Notes: generated by a model from the sequence alone, not told the origin. A DNA stretch of 64,000 nucleotides from Anaerolineae bacterium (GCA_026645815.1 JAPKMR010000005.1:52720-116719); one strand, 5' to 3'; shown: positions 1 to 9,569, counted from the first letter of the stretch. Made by a program: numbers and translations.

Positions 1-405
1 CATGTCATCAAATCTGCCGTTGATATCCAATCGCACACCACCTCCGGCGCGACAACCTTTGCACAGTATGGCGCGATAGCGGCCCTGGAAGGGCCTCAGG
101 ACGAGGTGGAAGCCATGCGTTGCGAATTCGAACGACGGCGCAATGTGCTATTGGCGGGTTTACAGACCCTGACGGGCATGACTTGCACCAAACCGGGGGG
201 CGCTTTTTACCTGTTCCCCAACATCGCCGCCACTGGTTTGAGCTCCATGGATTTCTCCCAACGGCTGTTGGAGGAATACCACGTGGCGATTGTGCCCGGC
301 GCGGCTTTCGGCGCGGATGCCAATGTGCGCTTCTCCTACGCCACCTCGATGGCGACCATTGAGAAAGGGTTGGAACGCTTACAGCGTTTCATGGAAAGCC
401 TGTAG
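1..405 (+). CDS. Class I/II aminotransferase, C-terminal part (5' cut by window)
   Basis: The reading frame is open from base 1 to the TAG at 403-405, so only about the last 134 residues of a PLP-dependent fold-type I aminotransferase are present. The visible part begins HVIKSAVDIQSHTTSGATTF, matching the region after the PLP lysine in aspartate-aminotransferase-like enzymes (the QShtTSgattfaQ motif), and continues with the C-terminal small domain (GGAFYLFPN, then R in VRFSYA, the usual substrate-carboxylate arginine region). Substrate specificity cannot be read from this fragment; aspartate aminotransferase is the closest impression. The lysine and N-terminal half lie upstream of the window. 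Confidence 0.88.
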   Translation, partial: HVIKSAVDIQSHTTSGATTFAQYGAIAALEGPQDEVEAMRCEFERRRNVLLAGLQTLTGMTCTKPGGAFYLFPNIAATGLSSMDFSQRLLEEYHVAIVPGAAFGADANVRFSYATSMATIEKGLERLQRFMESL

Positions 406-420
406 ACTCTGATACAACAA

Positions 421-462
421 ACACCGTCGTTCGTGGGATGACCTTCCCACGAACGACGGTGT
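421..462. terminator. Perfect 18-bp inverted repeat between convergent genes
   Basis: Arms 421-438 and 445-462 are perfectly complementary (ACACCGTCGTTCGTGGGA and its reverse complement) with a 6-nt loop. It sits between the convergent aminotransferase and GH13-type genes, so it probably ends transcription from both sides, although no long T-run follows. Confidence 0.7.
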
Positions 463-474
463 GCTTGCAAGAGT

Positions 475-3400
475 TTAGTCGAGTGCGTGTGCGGCTTCCA
501 ACAACTTCGCTACCTGGTATTCCGAGACTGCCTCGGCCTCAATTATCCGGCGAACCAGATTATAAACCCGCGCAATTTCTTCCGCGGCGGCAGCGGCAGC
601 GATTTGCGGTTGGCTGAGTGTTTCCACAGTTGCCAGCAGCAACACCCACCACAACAACTGTTCCAGCGCCTCTTTGTTGAACCACAGAATGCCCTCGTAG
701 CGATTCATCCCCAGATAAGCCTGGATAGGGCGTTCCTTTAACATGACGCGCAACATCTCGTAGGCGCTATCCCCGGTCTCGGTTGCCGCCGCCTCCAGCC
801 AGGCGCGGTAATCCAGAAGGATTTTGATAGTAGCAGCGGCTCTCTGGGAGTCTTCGGTTTCCAACCCGGCATCCTGCAAGGCGCCGGAGAAGACTTTTGC
901 CAAAAGCCACTCGTCCATCCAGATAGCAGTGATGGCGGTGTAGTTCTCTGCCCCCATGATTTTGCCCAACGGGTGCAGGAAGAGCCACCCCAGAACCGTC
1001 CCCAGAATTTCAGGGTCGTCGGTTTCCAGGCCCTCGGCGATAGCGGCTTCCGCGCCGAATACCATCCGCAACGGTCGCAAGCGCATTTCAGTGTCGGTTT
1101 CAACGGCGGTGCTCTCGGTGACCTCACCCGCAGGTGCTTCCGCAGCTTCGCCCGCTTCAGCGGCTTCGGCCTTTGGCTTCTCCACTAGCGAAGAAAGCGC
1201 CAGGATAGTCGCCAGCTTCTCGCGTACTTCACAAGCAATCGCTTCGGGGTCGCCGGTTCCCTGACTGCTGGTCTTAGCTGCATCCAGCAGGTCTTCCATC
1301 TTGGCCTCAACCTGATCCAGGACACGCTCAAGGTCATCTGGAGCAGCGAAGCGTGCCTCTGCCAACCAACGGAATGCTGGCGCGCTGATCAGCATTCGCA
1401 AGGGGGCGTGCAGGGGCTCCAGGAAGAGCTCCCGCAGGGCCTCCTCGATGCTGGGAACGCCGCGCCCGTGCAGATGGGCGGCAAGTTGCCCATAGTGCCC
1501 CCACTCATTATCCTGAAGCAGGTGGAAGTCCACGAAGACATGGACCTGATAGGCGTGGAGCTCGGTGTAAAGGCCCCGGTTATGGAGCTCCGCGCAGTTG
1601 CGGAGGTATTCCAGGTTATGTGCTGCATCGCGGAAGACGACATACATATCCGCACGGTTCGGAATGTCCAACCCCTCTGCGATCGCCTTTTGTACCAGGG
1701 TTTTCTCGCCATCGGCGCCTTTGATCACATAGGCGGCTGAGGTATGAATCCACCCCCGCGTTTCTGCGTAGCGGTTGTGATAGATCACCAGGGAATGCTC
1801 CCCGCGGGCCTTGTTGGTATAGGCAAAGACGTTCTCATCCACACGCCCTTCTGGCGTATAGTAATCGAAGAGCAGATAATGATCCACTTCGGCGAACAGG
1901 TAACGCTTGTGAAGCAGGGGGAAGACCTGTTGTTCATGGCGCTCAACCAACCAGGGGTCGAGATGCTCGTCCCAGTAGGCGCGGCGGAATTCCATGCCGT
2001 ATTTCTCGGCGTAACCTTCGACCTGCCCATGCCCGAACATCGGCAGTCCGGGCAGCGTTGCCATAAGTGTGCAGATTCCGAAGTACTTATCGCCCTTTCC
2101 GAACTGCTCCACGGCGGTCTTTTCGTCGGGATTGTTCATAAAGTTGACATAGCGTTTGAGAATCTGTGGGTCAAATTCCAGGGTGTTTTTGATGAGCTGG
2201 CGGTACTCGGCATTCTTCTCGTCGCGCAGCATGTTCATGAAGGCGCTGTTGTAGACGCGGTGCATGCCCAGGGTGCGGACGAAGTAACCTTCCATCATCC
2301 AGAAGGCTTCTGCCAGAAGCAGGGTGCCTGGGGATTCAGCCGCGACACGATCCACCACCTCGCGCCAGAACTCCTCCGGTATGGCAGCATCGAATTGCGC
2401 CTTGGTCATTCCATAATCCGCCCGTGAGGCGATATCGCCACCGGTCCCAGGCTCAGGGTACCAGAGCCGTTGGTAGTGGCGTTTTGCCAGCGTCATGGCG
2501 GCATCGAAGCGGATGATGGGCGAGCGGCGCGCCACTTCCAGGATGGTCTGAATGACAGCTTCGCGCACTTCGGGATTGAGGTAGTTGAGCTGTGCGGTAT
2601 CATTCCAGGGCATTGTAGTGCCATCATTGCCGTGGTAAATGTAGCGTGTGTCACCGGTCCAATGATCTACCCGTTTGAAGACCACTGCAGCATCGCTATG
2701 CGTGTAATAATGGTCTTCCAGATAGATGCCGACCCGTGGGTCTTCGCAGAGGTCTTCACCGTTGAAGCTATAGCTCGGGAAAGGGCTATAGGGTAGTTGG
2801 ATGAACCAATCGGGATGATACACCACCCATGAAGAATCAATGCCCATGTGATTGGGAACCATATCGCTACCCATGCGAATCCCTCGTTTCCAGGCGCGGG
2901 CTTTGAGGTCGTTGTAAGCCGCCTCACCGCCGAGGTCTTCCGCAATGCGGTAATCGTAGAGCGAATATGCCGAAGCGACCGCGTCGGAATTGCCCATGAT
3001 TTGCTTAATGCGTTTGGAAGCTTTGCTACGTTCCCAAAGTCCGATGAGCCACAACCCGCTAAGCCCCCAACTCGCCAACTTCTCCAGCTCCGCATCGGGA
3101 ATCTGGTCCAACCGGTTGATGGGCCGCTCATACTCCTTTGAAAGCTGATCGAGCCAGACATAGGCGTTTTTGGCAATGATGACCACCTGGGGCATCCAAT
3201 CGCTATCCGGGCTAAAAGCCTCAACCTCCAGCTCCTGACCCACAAATTCAAAGGGCAAGAGCGCCTCCGGTCCGGGTCCAAAGCCAAAGAAGGCTTTGCT
3301 TTCCTCCGCCAATAGATCGAGGCTGCTCAATAACCTGTACAGATAGCTACCCAGGAGCGTGACCCAACGGTTGCGAATAAACTCCAGCTGCGCTTCCAGC

Positions 3401-4074
3401 GAATGCGGCGCTTTGCGGATCGGTGCGAGGAGCATATCTACCAGGTTTTCATTATCAGGCCCGAACGGCGGTTGCGTATCGAAGAAATCGTGTAAACCCG
3501 TGAGAATCTCAGAGTAAGCGGGCAGGGTTTCCAGGGGAGCATCATCGAAAAGTTCCAGGAAGGGCATTCGCGCTGGATTGATATTGCTGAGCCACAGGAG
3601 AAGCAGCTCCTCGAGCACGATCTCGCGGTGAGACGTAGCTCCTGTTGCTCCGGCAAGGTAGGCTTCTGCACTCAATGTCCCACGGTAAACGGCAGTGGTG
3701 GGATATGTCGTTGCAAATGTCTTCAGGACTTCATCAAGCGCAGCCTTGCCCACACGGGCTTCCAAAAAGGCAAGTGCCTGCGCCATGACTTGTGGCACAC
3801 GCTCCGTTTGATACAGGTCAATGGTATGGTGCATGACCTCATCAATCAGCCCCATCGCGTTGATCTGTCCGGCGCCCACGGCTTGTTCGGGGTAAGTGAG
3901 CAAATCACGCCGGGAGTTGATCTTTTGCGCCAATTCTCGCGCCGCGTGGAAATTGGCGAAGATAACATTGCCATTGAGGGCGAAGAGCGTATCTTCGACC
4001 TCGTAGCGCTCACGGGCGGCGTGGGATACATGGAATTCTCGCATAGCTGGGTTACCTGGCGTGTAATCTGACAT
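475..4074 (-). CDS. Large GH13 alpha-amylase-family protein (1199 aa)
   Basis: The central part carries the four GH13 barrel signatures: DMVPNH near residue 404 (region I), IIRFDAAM near 520 with the Asp nucleophile position, LLLAEAFW near 585 with the Glu acid/base, and NNPDE near 645 (region IV, where the usual His-Asp pair is altered to PDE). About 300 N-terminal and 430 C-terminal residues match no domain I recognise; the C-terminal part is helical with an Ala/Glu-rich linker. No signal peptide is seen, so it is likely cytoplasmic and may act on storage or intracellular alpha-glucans or trehalose-type sugars. The ATG at 4074 has AAAGGAGC upstream. Exact substrate is not inferable. Confidence 0.8.
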   Translation of the reverse strand: MSDYTPGNPAMREFHVSHAARERYEVEDTLFALNGNVIFANFHAARELAQKINSRRDLLTYPEQAVGAGQINAMGLIDEVMHHTIDLYQTERVPQVMAQALAFLEARVGKAALDEVLKTFATTYPTTAVYRGTLSAEAYLAGATGATSHREIVLEELLLLWLSNINPARMPFLELFDDAPLETLPAYSEILTGLHDFFDTQPPFGPDNENLVDMLLAPIRKAPHSLEAQLEFIRNRWVTLLGSYLYRLLSSLDLLAEESKAFFGFGPGPEALLPFEFVGQELEVEAFSPDSDWMPQVVIIAKNAYVWLDQLSKEYERPINRLDQIPDAELEKLASWGLSGLWLIGLWERSKASKRIKQIMGNSDAVASAYSLYDYRIAEDLGGEAAYNDLKARAWKRGIRMGSDMVPNHMGIDSSWVVYHPDWFIQLPYSPFPSYSFNGEDLCEDPRVGIYLEDHYYTHSDAAVVFKRVDHWTGDTRYIYHGNDGTTMPWNDTAQLNYLNPEVREAVIQTILEVARRSPIIRFDAAMTLAKRHYQRLWYPEPGTGGDIASRADYGMTKAQFDAAIPEEFWREVVDRVAAESPGTLLLAEAFWMMEGYFVRTLGMHRVYNSAFMNMLRDEKNAEYRQLIKNTLEFDPQILKRYVNFMNNPDEKTAVEQFGKGDKYFGICTLMATLPGLPMFGHGQVEGYAEKYGMEFRRAYWDEHLDPWLVERHEQQVFPLLHKRYLFAEVDHYLLFDYYTPEGRVDENVFAYTNKARGEHSLVIYHNRYAETRGWIHTSAAYVIKGADGEKTLVQKAIAEGLDIPNRADMYVVFRDAAHNLEYLRNCAELHNRGLYTELHAYQVHVFVDFHLLQDNEWGHYGQLAAHLHGRGVPSIEEALRELFLEPLHAPLRMLISAPAFRWLAEARFAAPDDLERVLDQVEAKMEDLLDAAKTSSQGTGDPEAIACEVREKLATILALSSLVEKPKAEAAEAGEAAEAPAGEVTESTAVETDTEMRLRPLRMVFGAEAAIAEGLETDDPEILGTVLGWLFLHPLGKIMGAENYTAITAIWMDEWLLAKVFSGALQDAGLETEDSQRAAATIKILLDYRAWLEAAATETGDSAYEMLRVMLKERPIQAYLGMNRYEGILWFNKEALEQLLWWVLLLATVETLSQPQIAAAAAAEEIARVYNLVRRIIEAEAVSEYQVAKLLEAAHALD

Positions 4075-4265
4075 CGCTGCTCCTTTTGCGGTGATGTTGC
4101 CCTCATCTGGCGCTGCTTGTGAACTAAGTGAGGGTCGCTGCTATCGCTGATTCGAAATTTTCGGAAGCCGGCTTTGCAGGTTTATCCATGGTGCGGCTAT
4201 GGCATCGGGCTGTCGTAAGGCTAAACCTGCGCGTCGTTGCCATAATTTGGCGCGGTCAGGTGAGT

Positions 4266-4373
4266 CTAGTTCTGGAACAGAAACATCACCATACTGAGAA
4301 TCATGCTAATGAGTAAGATGACAGTGATCACGACAAAGACAATCTGAGAGGTTCTTCCCCGTTTTGAGTTCAT
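4266..4373 (-). CDS. Tiny single-pass membrane peptide (35 aa)
   Basis: ATG at 4371-4373 preceded by AGGTGAG at good spacing, and a 35-residue frame to TAG at 4266-4268. The peptide is a short basic head (MNSKRGRTSQ) followed by one continuous hydrophobic helix (IVFVVITVILLISMILSMVM) and FLFQN. It lies between a TATAAT promoter at 4428-4433 and the GH13-type gene, so it would be the first gene of that transcript. I do not recognise a family; small membrane peptides leading operons are plausible in this phylum, but that is inference. Confidence 0.6.
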   Translation of the reverse strand: MNSKRGRTSQIVFVVITVILLISMILSMVMFLFQN

Positions 4374-4427
4374 AATCTCACCTGGTCTGTTGACTATTCA
4401 GAGGCATTCAAGCCCCATTACCTTTAC

Positions 4428-4433
4428 ATTATA
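4428..4433 (-). promoter_or_regulatory. -10 element for the 35-aa peptide / GH13 transcript
   Basis: Minus-strand TATAAT. The -35 region is poor (GTCGCA-like at 16 bp). Located about 55 bp upstream of the tiny membrane ORF. Confidence 0.5.
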
Positions 4434-4512
4434 GCACAATTTGGCTCGTTGCGACGACGCGCAGGTGTTAGCGCTGTGGTTCGCTTGCCTGGCGCAGCCT
4501 GGTGAAAAATGA

Positions 4513-4543
4513 TTTTTTGGGTGCTTTACGCCCCCCAAAAAAA
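4513..4543. terminator. T-run/A-run hairpin
   Basis: TTTTTTGGG at 4513-4521 pairs with CCCAAAAAA at 4534-4542 around a 12-nt loop. Weak stem, but with U-runs on both strands. It lies in the divergent spacer between the tiny peptide gene and the LCP gene; the role is unclear. Confidence 0.4.
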
Positions 4544-4622
4544 CACTTTCAAAAACCGCAACTTCAGCCGCTCTTATGGTGGCAGGCGGGTAACGCTGAA
4601 CAGTTACACTTCTTCCTGCATT

Positions 4623-4650
4623 TTGCGTTTCATCCAGAGCGTGGTATGAT
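4623..4650 (+). promoter_or_regulatory. Promoter for the LCP gene
   Basis: TTGCGT at 4623-4628, 16-bp spacer, TATGAT at 4645-4650 preceded by TGG-like sequence, 60 bp upstream of the LCP start. Confidence 0.5.
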
Positions 4651-4710
4651 AGATGTCGCGGTTAGAGACCTTGAATCTCGGAAACCGTGGAAGAAGGAAT
4701 TGCAGGGGCT

Positions 4711-6258
4711 ATGTCTCGTTGGGTTCGCATTTTTGAATGGTTGATTTTTTCCGGGTTGTTGGTGCTGATTGTTCTGGGAGCGCGTTCTTGGGCTGAGGAC
4801 GCCCCCCGGGTTGCTCTGGTCACGGTGACGCCCTCAGCAGTTTCCACCACTCCCCCGACGGCTACGCCGACAGTGATAACGATTCCGCCGACGTGGACGC
4901 CGACCGCTACACCTACGCGCACGCCGCGTCCGACCGCCACACCCTCCCCCACGCTCACGCCTACGATTACCCCTACACCTTCGCCATTGGTATTGCCAGG
5001 ACCGGTTGCGATCATTTCGGAAACAGTCGTAGTTACTTCAACGATGCCACGACCGGAACCCTTCCCGATGGTTGCACAGCCTAAGGGGACGATCAACATC
5101 ATGCTTTTGGGGATGGACCGCAGCGGCGGAACGGAGACGGCACGCACCGATGTGATGATGATCGCCTCTATCTTCCCCGATGTGCCCTCGGTCAGCCTTA
5201 TCTCCATTCCACGTGACTACTATGCCTGGATTCCTAATTGGGGTTTGGACAAAATTAATACGACCTACCTTCGGGGGGTAAAAACGCACTATCCGGGCGG
5301 TGGTCCGGCGATTGTCAAAGCTGCCATCGAGTACAACTTTGGCATCCCCATTCACTATTATGCGATGGTGGACTTTGGCAGCTACCAACAAATCGTGGAT
5401 GCCGTCGGCGGTGTGGATGTGGTTGTCGAATGCCCCTTCCACGATACTTACCCTGATGAGGATTCGCCCGAAGGGCAAACGGATATTGACATGAATCCCG
5501 GAATCCATCATCTGGATGGCAAACATGCGCTCTGGTACGTTCGCTCCCGGTGGAATACATCCGATTTTGACCGGCATCGCCGGCAACAGCAGGTGCTGCG
5601 TGCGGTCATGCAGCAAGCGTTGACGCAGAACCTCCTCTCGCGCATTCCGGAGCTGTGGGGAGTATATCAGGATGCTGTAGAAACGGACCTCAAACTCACG
5701 GATATCATTTATTTGGGATCGGTGGGGGCGCGTCTGGATATGCGCGATATCAAGAGTCGCTTCATTCGTGGCGCTGATTTGCTCACTGCATGGACGGCGC
5801 CCAACGGCGGGGCTGTGCTCGTACCCAACTATGAAAACATGCGTAACTTCATTTCTGAGGCTGCTCAGCCCCCCGTGACTAGCCGGGCCTCACAGCGCGC
5901 CTTCCGGGTTGTTGTTGCTAATGCCACCGGTAACGCGGGGTGGGGGCACGTGGCTGCATATCGCCTGGGACTCGAAGGCTTTGAGGTGGTAGCGGTTGAG
6001 GAGGCTCCGGGAACGGCGCGTACAACCGTCATCAATTATATGACCACGAGCAAAGGCTCACCTGTCTATAAGTTTCAGCAACTCTACAAGCTGCAATCTG
6101 GCGATCTGATTGCTGAGCCGCTGGAGAACAGCGATGTGGACTTCCGTGTAACTCTGGGGTGGAACTACAACCCTTGCCTTGGAACGACCACGGCGATCTG
6201 GCACGCTACGCCTACACCTGCACCTACGCCCACGGCAACACCCGAGGGGCAGGAGTAA
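4711..6258 (+). CDS. LytR-CpsA-Psr (LCP) family cell-wall ligase
   Basis: LCP proteins transfer undecaprenyl-linked glycopolymers onto peptidoglycan outside the membrane. Order: short cytoplasmic N-terminus, one signal-anchor helix (WLIFSGLLVLIVLG), a Thr/Pro repeat linker of TPT/TPS units (about residues 40-95), the LCP catalytic domain starting INIMLLGMDRSGG with conserved Asp/Arg (ARTDVMM, SIPRD) and the R-x-R segment near YVRSRW, then a LytR_C-type domain (FRVVVANATGNAGWG) and a second short TP-rich tail. I chose ATG 4711 because it starts directly at the anchor; an in-frame GTG at 4687 would add 8 residues. It converges with mltG, also a cell-wall gene. Confidence 0.92.
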   Translation: MSRWVRIFEWLIFSGLLVLIVLGARSWAEDAPRVALVTVTPSAVSTTPPTATPTVITIPPTWTPTATPTRTPRPTATPSPTLTPTITPTPSPLVLPGPVAIISETVVVTSTMPRPEPFPMVAQPKGTINIMLLGMDRSGGTETARTDVMMIASIFPDVPSVSLISIPRDYYAWIPNWGLDKINTTYLRGVKTHYPGGGPAIVKAAIEYNFGIPIHYYAMVDFGSYQQIVDAVGGVDVVVECPFHDTYPDEDSPEGQTDIDMNPGIHHLDGKHALWYVRSRWNTSDFDRHRRQQQVLRAVMQQALTQNLLSRIPELWGVYQDAVETDLKLTDIIYLGSVGARLDMRDIKSRFIRGADLLTAWTAPNGGAVLVPNYENMRNFISEAAQPPVTSRASQRAFRVVVANATGNAGWGHVAAYRLGLEGFEVVAVEEAPGTARTTVINYMTTSKGSPVYKFQQLYKLQSGDLIAEPLENSDVDFRVTLGWNYNPCLGTTTAIWHATPTPAPTPTATPEGQE

Positions 6259-6273
6259 AACTCGCGATACATA

Positions 6274-6306
6274 ATAGAGGCGGCGCCAAGCGCCGCCTCT
6301 ATTTTT
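6274..6306 (+). terminator. Rho-independent terminator of the LCP gene
   Basis: Arms ATAGAGGCGGCG (6274-6285) and its complement (6291-6302), 5-nt loop, then TTTT. It may also serve mltG from the other strand. Confidence 0.88.
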
Positions 6307-6392
6307 ACCTGAGCACAAAGAACTGCTAGAACTCACCGCCCTTTGTCTCGTGCTTCTCGCGGGCACGTCAGGGCGCAAATCTGTTTACCACA

Positions 6393-7493
6393 TCACGGAT
6401 TGGTTGTGTAGGCCCCGCCGCACATCTCGAAGTGTTCCAGGTGTTCGGCTTCAATCTCCGCAAACAGGTGACTGCCGTCGTTCTTGTTACAGTCTACCAT
6501 GAAGAAATAGTAAGATGTCTCCGCCGGGAAGGCAGCTGCCTGGATGGCAGCTGCGCCGGGGCTGGCGATCGGCGCCGGCGGCAATCCCAGGGTGCGATAA
6601 GTATTGTACGGTGAATCTACTTCAAGATCCACAAAGTAGATAACCCGTTTCCACCACGTTCCTTCCTCAGGGCGATAGCCCAGGGCGTATTGAACCGTGG
6701 GGCAGGCTGCCAAAGGCCATCCGTCGCGTATCCGGTTGAGATAGACGCCTGCAATCACGGGACGTTCTGTATCTACTACGGCCTCACGCTCAACGATGGA
6801 TGCCAGGGTGATGCCCTCGAAGAGGCTCAGTCCATGCGCCGTGAAACCCTGTTGCACTTCGGGCGTCACCTGCTTCTCGAAGGCTGCCAGCATCCGTTCG
6901 ATCAAATCGTACGCAGTTGGCGCCTGGGGCAACCGGTAGGTATCGGGAAACAGGAAGCCTTCCAGAGTGGCGGTGACCGGAACCTGGGAGAGGAAGGGGA
7001 AACGGCTGACCAGGTCGGTTTGCGCCCATCCTGTTGTCGCCAGCTGGAGGAACTCGTCAGGATTGATGCCCGTCTCGGCTGAGACCAGGGTGATGACTTC
7101 TTCCAACCGCTTGCCCTCAGGAATGGTCACCTGAATATCGGGCGCGGCGGCATTCTGCATCGCGAGCGCGATTTCAGGAATAGTCATCGCGGCATTCAGG
7201 GTATAGCTACCGGCTTGAATATCCGCATCGAGTCCTTTATACTGCACATAGCGCCGGAAAAGCTCCGCATCCGTGATCAATCCCTCGCGTTGCAACCGGT
7301 TACCAATCACTTCGACACTCTGCCCCGGTTCCACCGTGAAAGTCACCGGAGTGTTATCGTCGCTGGCAGCCTGACTGAGAGCTTCGGTCTTGCTGTCAAT
7401 ATAGAAGCTCAGGTACATGGATTCTAGCGAACAGGATACGAGTAACAATACTGCCAATAAGCTCAGTAACGTAAAAGTATAACGGTTTTTCAT
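6393..7493 (-). CDS. mltG: Endolytic murein transglycosylase MltG (YceG-like)
   Basis: Cleaves nascent glycan strands at the membrane and so sets strand length. The N-terminus is hydrophobic and ends in a lipobox-like LLVSC, so it may be lipid-anchored rather than transmembrane. A LysM-like segment (TFTVEPGQSVEVIGNRL) is followed by the YceG domain with EGFLFPDTY, the catalytic glutamate context ASIVEREA and NTYRTLGLPPAPIASPG. At 366 aa it fits the family. It lies downstream of ruvX on the same strand, an arrangement also known near alaS in Firmicutes, and here alaS is on the same strand further upstream. Confidence 0.95.
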   Translation of the reverse strand: MKNRYTFTLLSLLAVLLLVSCSLESMYLSFYIDSKTEALSQAASDDNTPVTFTVEPGQSVEVIGNRLQREGLITDAELFRRYVQYKGLDADIQAGSYTLNAAMTIPEIALAMQNAAAPDIQVTIPEGKRLEEVITLVSAETGINPDEFLQLATTGWAQTDLVSRFPFLSQVPVTATLEGFLFPDTYRLPQAPTAYDLIERMLAAFEKQVTPEVQQGFTAHGLSLFEGITLASIVEREAVVDTERPVIAGVYLNRIRDGWPLAACPTVQYALGYRPEEGTWWKRVIYFVDLEVDSPYNTYRTLGLPPAPIASPGAAAIQAAAFPAETSYYFFMVDCNKNDGSHLFAEIEAEHLEHFEMCGGAYTTNP

Positions 7494-7569
7494 GGTACTC
7501 CTTGAGAAGTGCCTCAGCAGAAAGGGCTAAAGGCTATTGCTGACCGGGCTAAGCCGGTGCGTTTAGCTT

Positions 7570-7983
7570 TCAACTGCCACTCCTGAGATGCTCGAGATAG
7601 CTTTGCAGAATAATGGCTGCAGCGATGGCGTCAATCGCTTGTTTCCCCGGTTCGCGGCCCTGGCTGCGCAATACGTCTTCAGCCTCAACACTGGTAAGGC
7701 GTTCATCCCAAAATACCACCGGCAGATTTGCCGCCTGTGCCAGGGCCGACCCATAATCCCGCACCCAGGTGGCTTGGGCGCCTTCGGTGCCGTCCATATT
7801 GAGGGGTAGCCCGATAATCAGCGCGCCGACTTGATGCTGTTGCACCAGCGTCTCGATGTGGGCAAAGTCGGCGGTGCGTGAGCTGCGGTAGAACATTTCG
7901 AGGGGGCGTGCCAGCGTGCCGGTGCTATCACTCAAAGCGACGCCGATACGCCGATCTCCAAGATCAAGAGCCAGATAACGCAT
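7570..7983 (-). CDS. ruvX: RuvX/YqgF family RNase H-fold nuclease
   Basis: 137 aa, the usual size for the family (Holliday-junction resolvase-like; also implicated in pre-16S rRNA 5' processing). It begins MRYLALDLGDRRIGVALSD with the first catalytic Asp and the GDRRIGVA motif, then GLPLNMDGTEG, FWDERLTSVEA and IDAIAAAIIL supplying the other acidic residues. The ATG at 7983 is chosen because the conserved domain starts there; a possible upstream start at 8031 would overlap the preceding gene and add 16 unconserved residues. It lies between the baseplate-J-like gene and mltG, all minus strand. Confidence 0.95.
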   Translation of the reverse strand: MRYLALDLGDRRIGVALSDSTGTLARPLEMFYRSSRTADFAHIETLVQQHQVGALIIGLPLNMDGTEGAQATWVRDYGSALAQAANLPVVFWDERLTSVEAEDVLRSQGREPGKQAIDAIAAAIILQSYLEHLRSGS

Positions 7984-8018
7984 GATCACATCAAATGGGT
8001 GAGAACTGGAGAATCCAG

Positions 8019-9569
8019 TCACGGATTCCACTGGGCTGGAACGGTTTCGAATTGTGTTCTCAGCGCAAGCCGTGGCATGAAGGGAAACCAGTCCGGCTTG
8101 ATGGTTAGTTCCGGCGGCTGTGCCAGGGGCAGAGTTTCTGCCAACACTTCTTGAGCCGCAGCGATACGCAGCCCTTGTATATCACTCCGGGCCGTTTCGA
8201 GATCTAGCGAAGCTGTCGCCAGGGCATGTGCGGTCACATAGAACGTGAACCGTCCAGGGCCGATATCTTCTTCGGCGGATTCACCGTATTCAAAGCGCGT
8301 ATCGGTCAGCGTATAGCCTTCAGGCAGGGCGCGTGCCAGCTGCCGGAAAGCTACCGCCTGCACGTCGCGCGCCTGTACCGCTTCACCTGTCACTAATAAG
8401 CGCAGGGATAGCCCCAGTACCTCGGTTTGCTCACCGGTGAGGTGTGTGTAGGCTTCTTTGGGAACGGCCTGGATGACCAGAGTCTGGCGGGGCAAGAACT
8501 CCCCCGGTTCCAAATACTCGCTTTTTAGCAGCCCTTCATAGGCGTCATTGAGCACCTGCTGCGCGACCATGCTCCAGAGGCGTTCTTTATCAGCTTCAGA
8601 GACGGTGGCAACGATCTGGCTTTCCGCACCGGAAATCTGATTCGGGTTGGTCACTTTGAGCGCAAAACCTGCCATGCCCTCGATAAAGTTGATCTGGTAG
8701 GCATCTACATTCCCGCGCGGGCCTTCCTCAGTTGCCTCAATAGGTGCGCTTTCCTGTCCTAAAGGTGGCACCGTGATTTCGGCTGTGGTGACGAATCGCA
8801 CAGGGTAGGAGCCACCCGAGGTTCGAACGAGCGTCCCCTTCGGCACCCGATAGGGTTGTGCCAACAGGTTCGAGAACATCACATAGCCCGTGGCTTTGCC
8901 CGAGAATGCATAACTCTGCCCCGCTGGTCGAATCTCAGCGTAGCCTTCGAATTCATCGCCCACGCGATGGGAGGGAATGACGTTGCGCTGTAGGTCTACC
9001 TGCTCGAGGCTCGGGTCCACCGAGATGGGAATAATCAAGCTGTAGGTGTCGCTCTTTGGCGTCAGCTTCACTGTGGCTGATGGCGTTAACAGGAAGGCGA
9101 AACCGGCGAGCACAGCCAGCACTCCTAGCGCCAACAACCCTTCCAGCACCCAAAGCCACCATGGCTGGCGGTGCGATGCGGGTCGTTTGCGTGGCTGTGG
9201 GTCTTCAGCCCATGGCGGGCGGATTTGGGGTGATGGACGTTTGGGGCGTCGTTGCGCCGGGAATCTTTGATGTTGCGCGAAATATGCCTGGGCAGCTTCC
9301 TCGCTCGAGAAGACCGGGAATCCTGCCTGCCGTGCCAGGGGGCGCCGTTCTGGATCCTCTACCACCAGGGCAATATCGAGATCCTGCTCCACTCCGGCGC
9401 GCATGAGAAATTCGAAGTCTAGCGGGATGCTCCAGCCCTTATCCGAGGCTTCCCAGGGTAATACCAGGAGCAAGCGCTCGTCTGTGGCGCGACGTAACAT
9501 CTCGCGCACAGTATAACGATCATCTGTATTCGTGATTTGCAGAATCGTGAGCTCTCGTTGTTCTTCCAT
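8019..9569 (-). CDS. Membrane protein with baseplate-J-like extracytoplasmic domain
   Basis: About 516 aa. The N-terminal part (about 1-125) is a soluble alpha/beta-looking domain (ITNTDDRYTVREMLRRA), followed by a Pro/Arg-rich basic stretch, one transmembrane helix (WVLEGLLALGVLAVLAGFAFLL) and a large C-terminal region with a GYVMFSN...PKGTLV core and GPRGNV segment like baseplate J/gp47-type domains. It is found here just upstream of ruvX and mltG; function unknown. The start is uncertain: ATG 9569 fits the conserved-looking N-terminus, while a TTG at 9605 has GAGGA upstream. A TTGGCA-N16-CATACT pair directly precedes ATG 9569. Confidence 0.7.
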   Translation of the reverse strand: MEEQRELTILQITNTDDRYTVREMLRRATDERLLLVLPWEASDKGWSIPLDFEFLMRAGVEQDLDIALVVEDPERRPLARQAGFPVFSSEEAAQAYFAQHQRFPAQRRPKRPSPQIRPPWAEDPQPRKRPASHRQPWWLWVLEGLLALGVLAVLAGFAFLLTPSATVKLTPKSDTYSLIIPISVDPSLEQVDLQRNVIPSHRVGDEFEGYAEIRPAGQSYAFSGKATGYVMFSNLLAQPYRVPKGTLVRTSGGSYPVRFVTTAEITVPPLGQESAPIEATEEGPRGNVDAYQINFIEGMAGFALKVTNPNQISGAESQIVATVSEADKERLWSMVAQQVLNDAYEGLLKSEYLEPGEFLPRQTLVIQAVPKEAYTHLTGEQTEVLGLSLRLLVTGEAVQARDVQAVAFRQLARALPEGYTLTDTRFEYGESAEEDIGPGRFTFYVTAHALATASLDLETARSDIQGLRIAAAQEVLAETLPLAQPPELTIKPDWFPFMPRLALRTQFETVPAQWNP

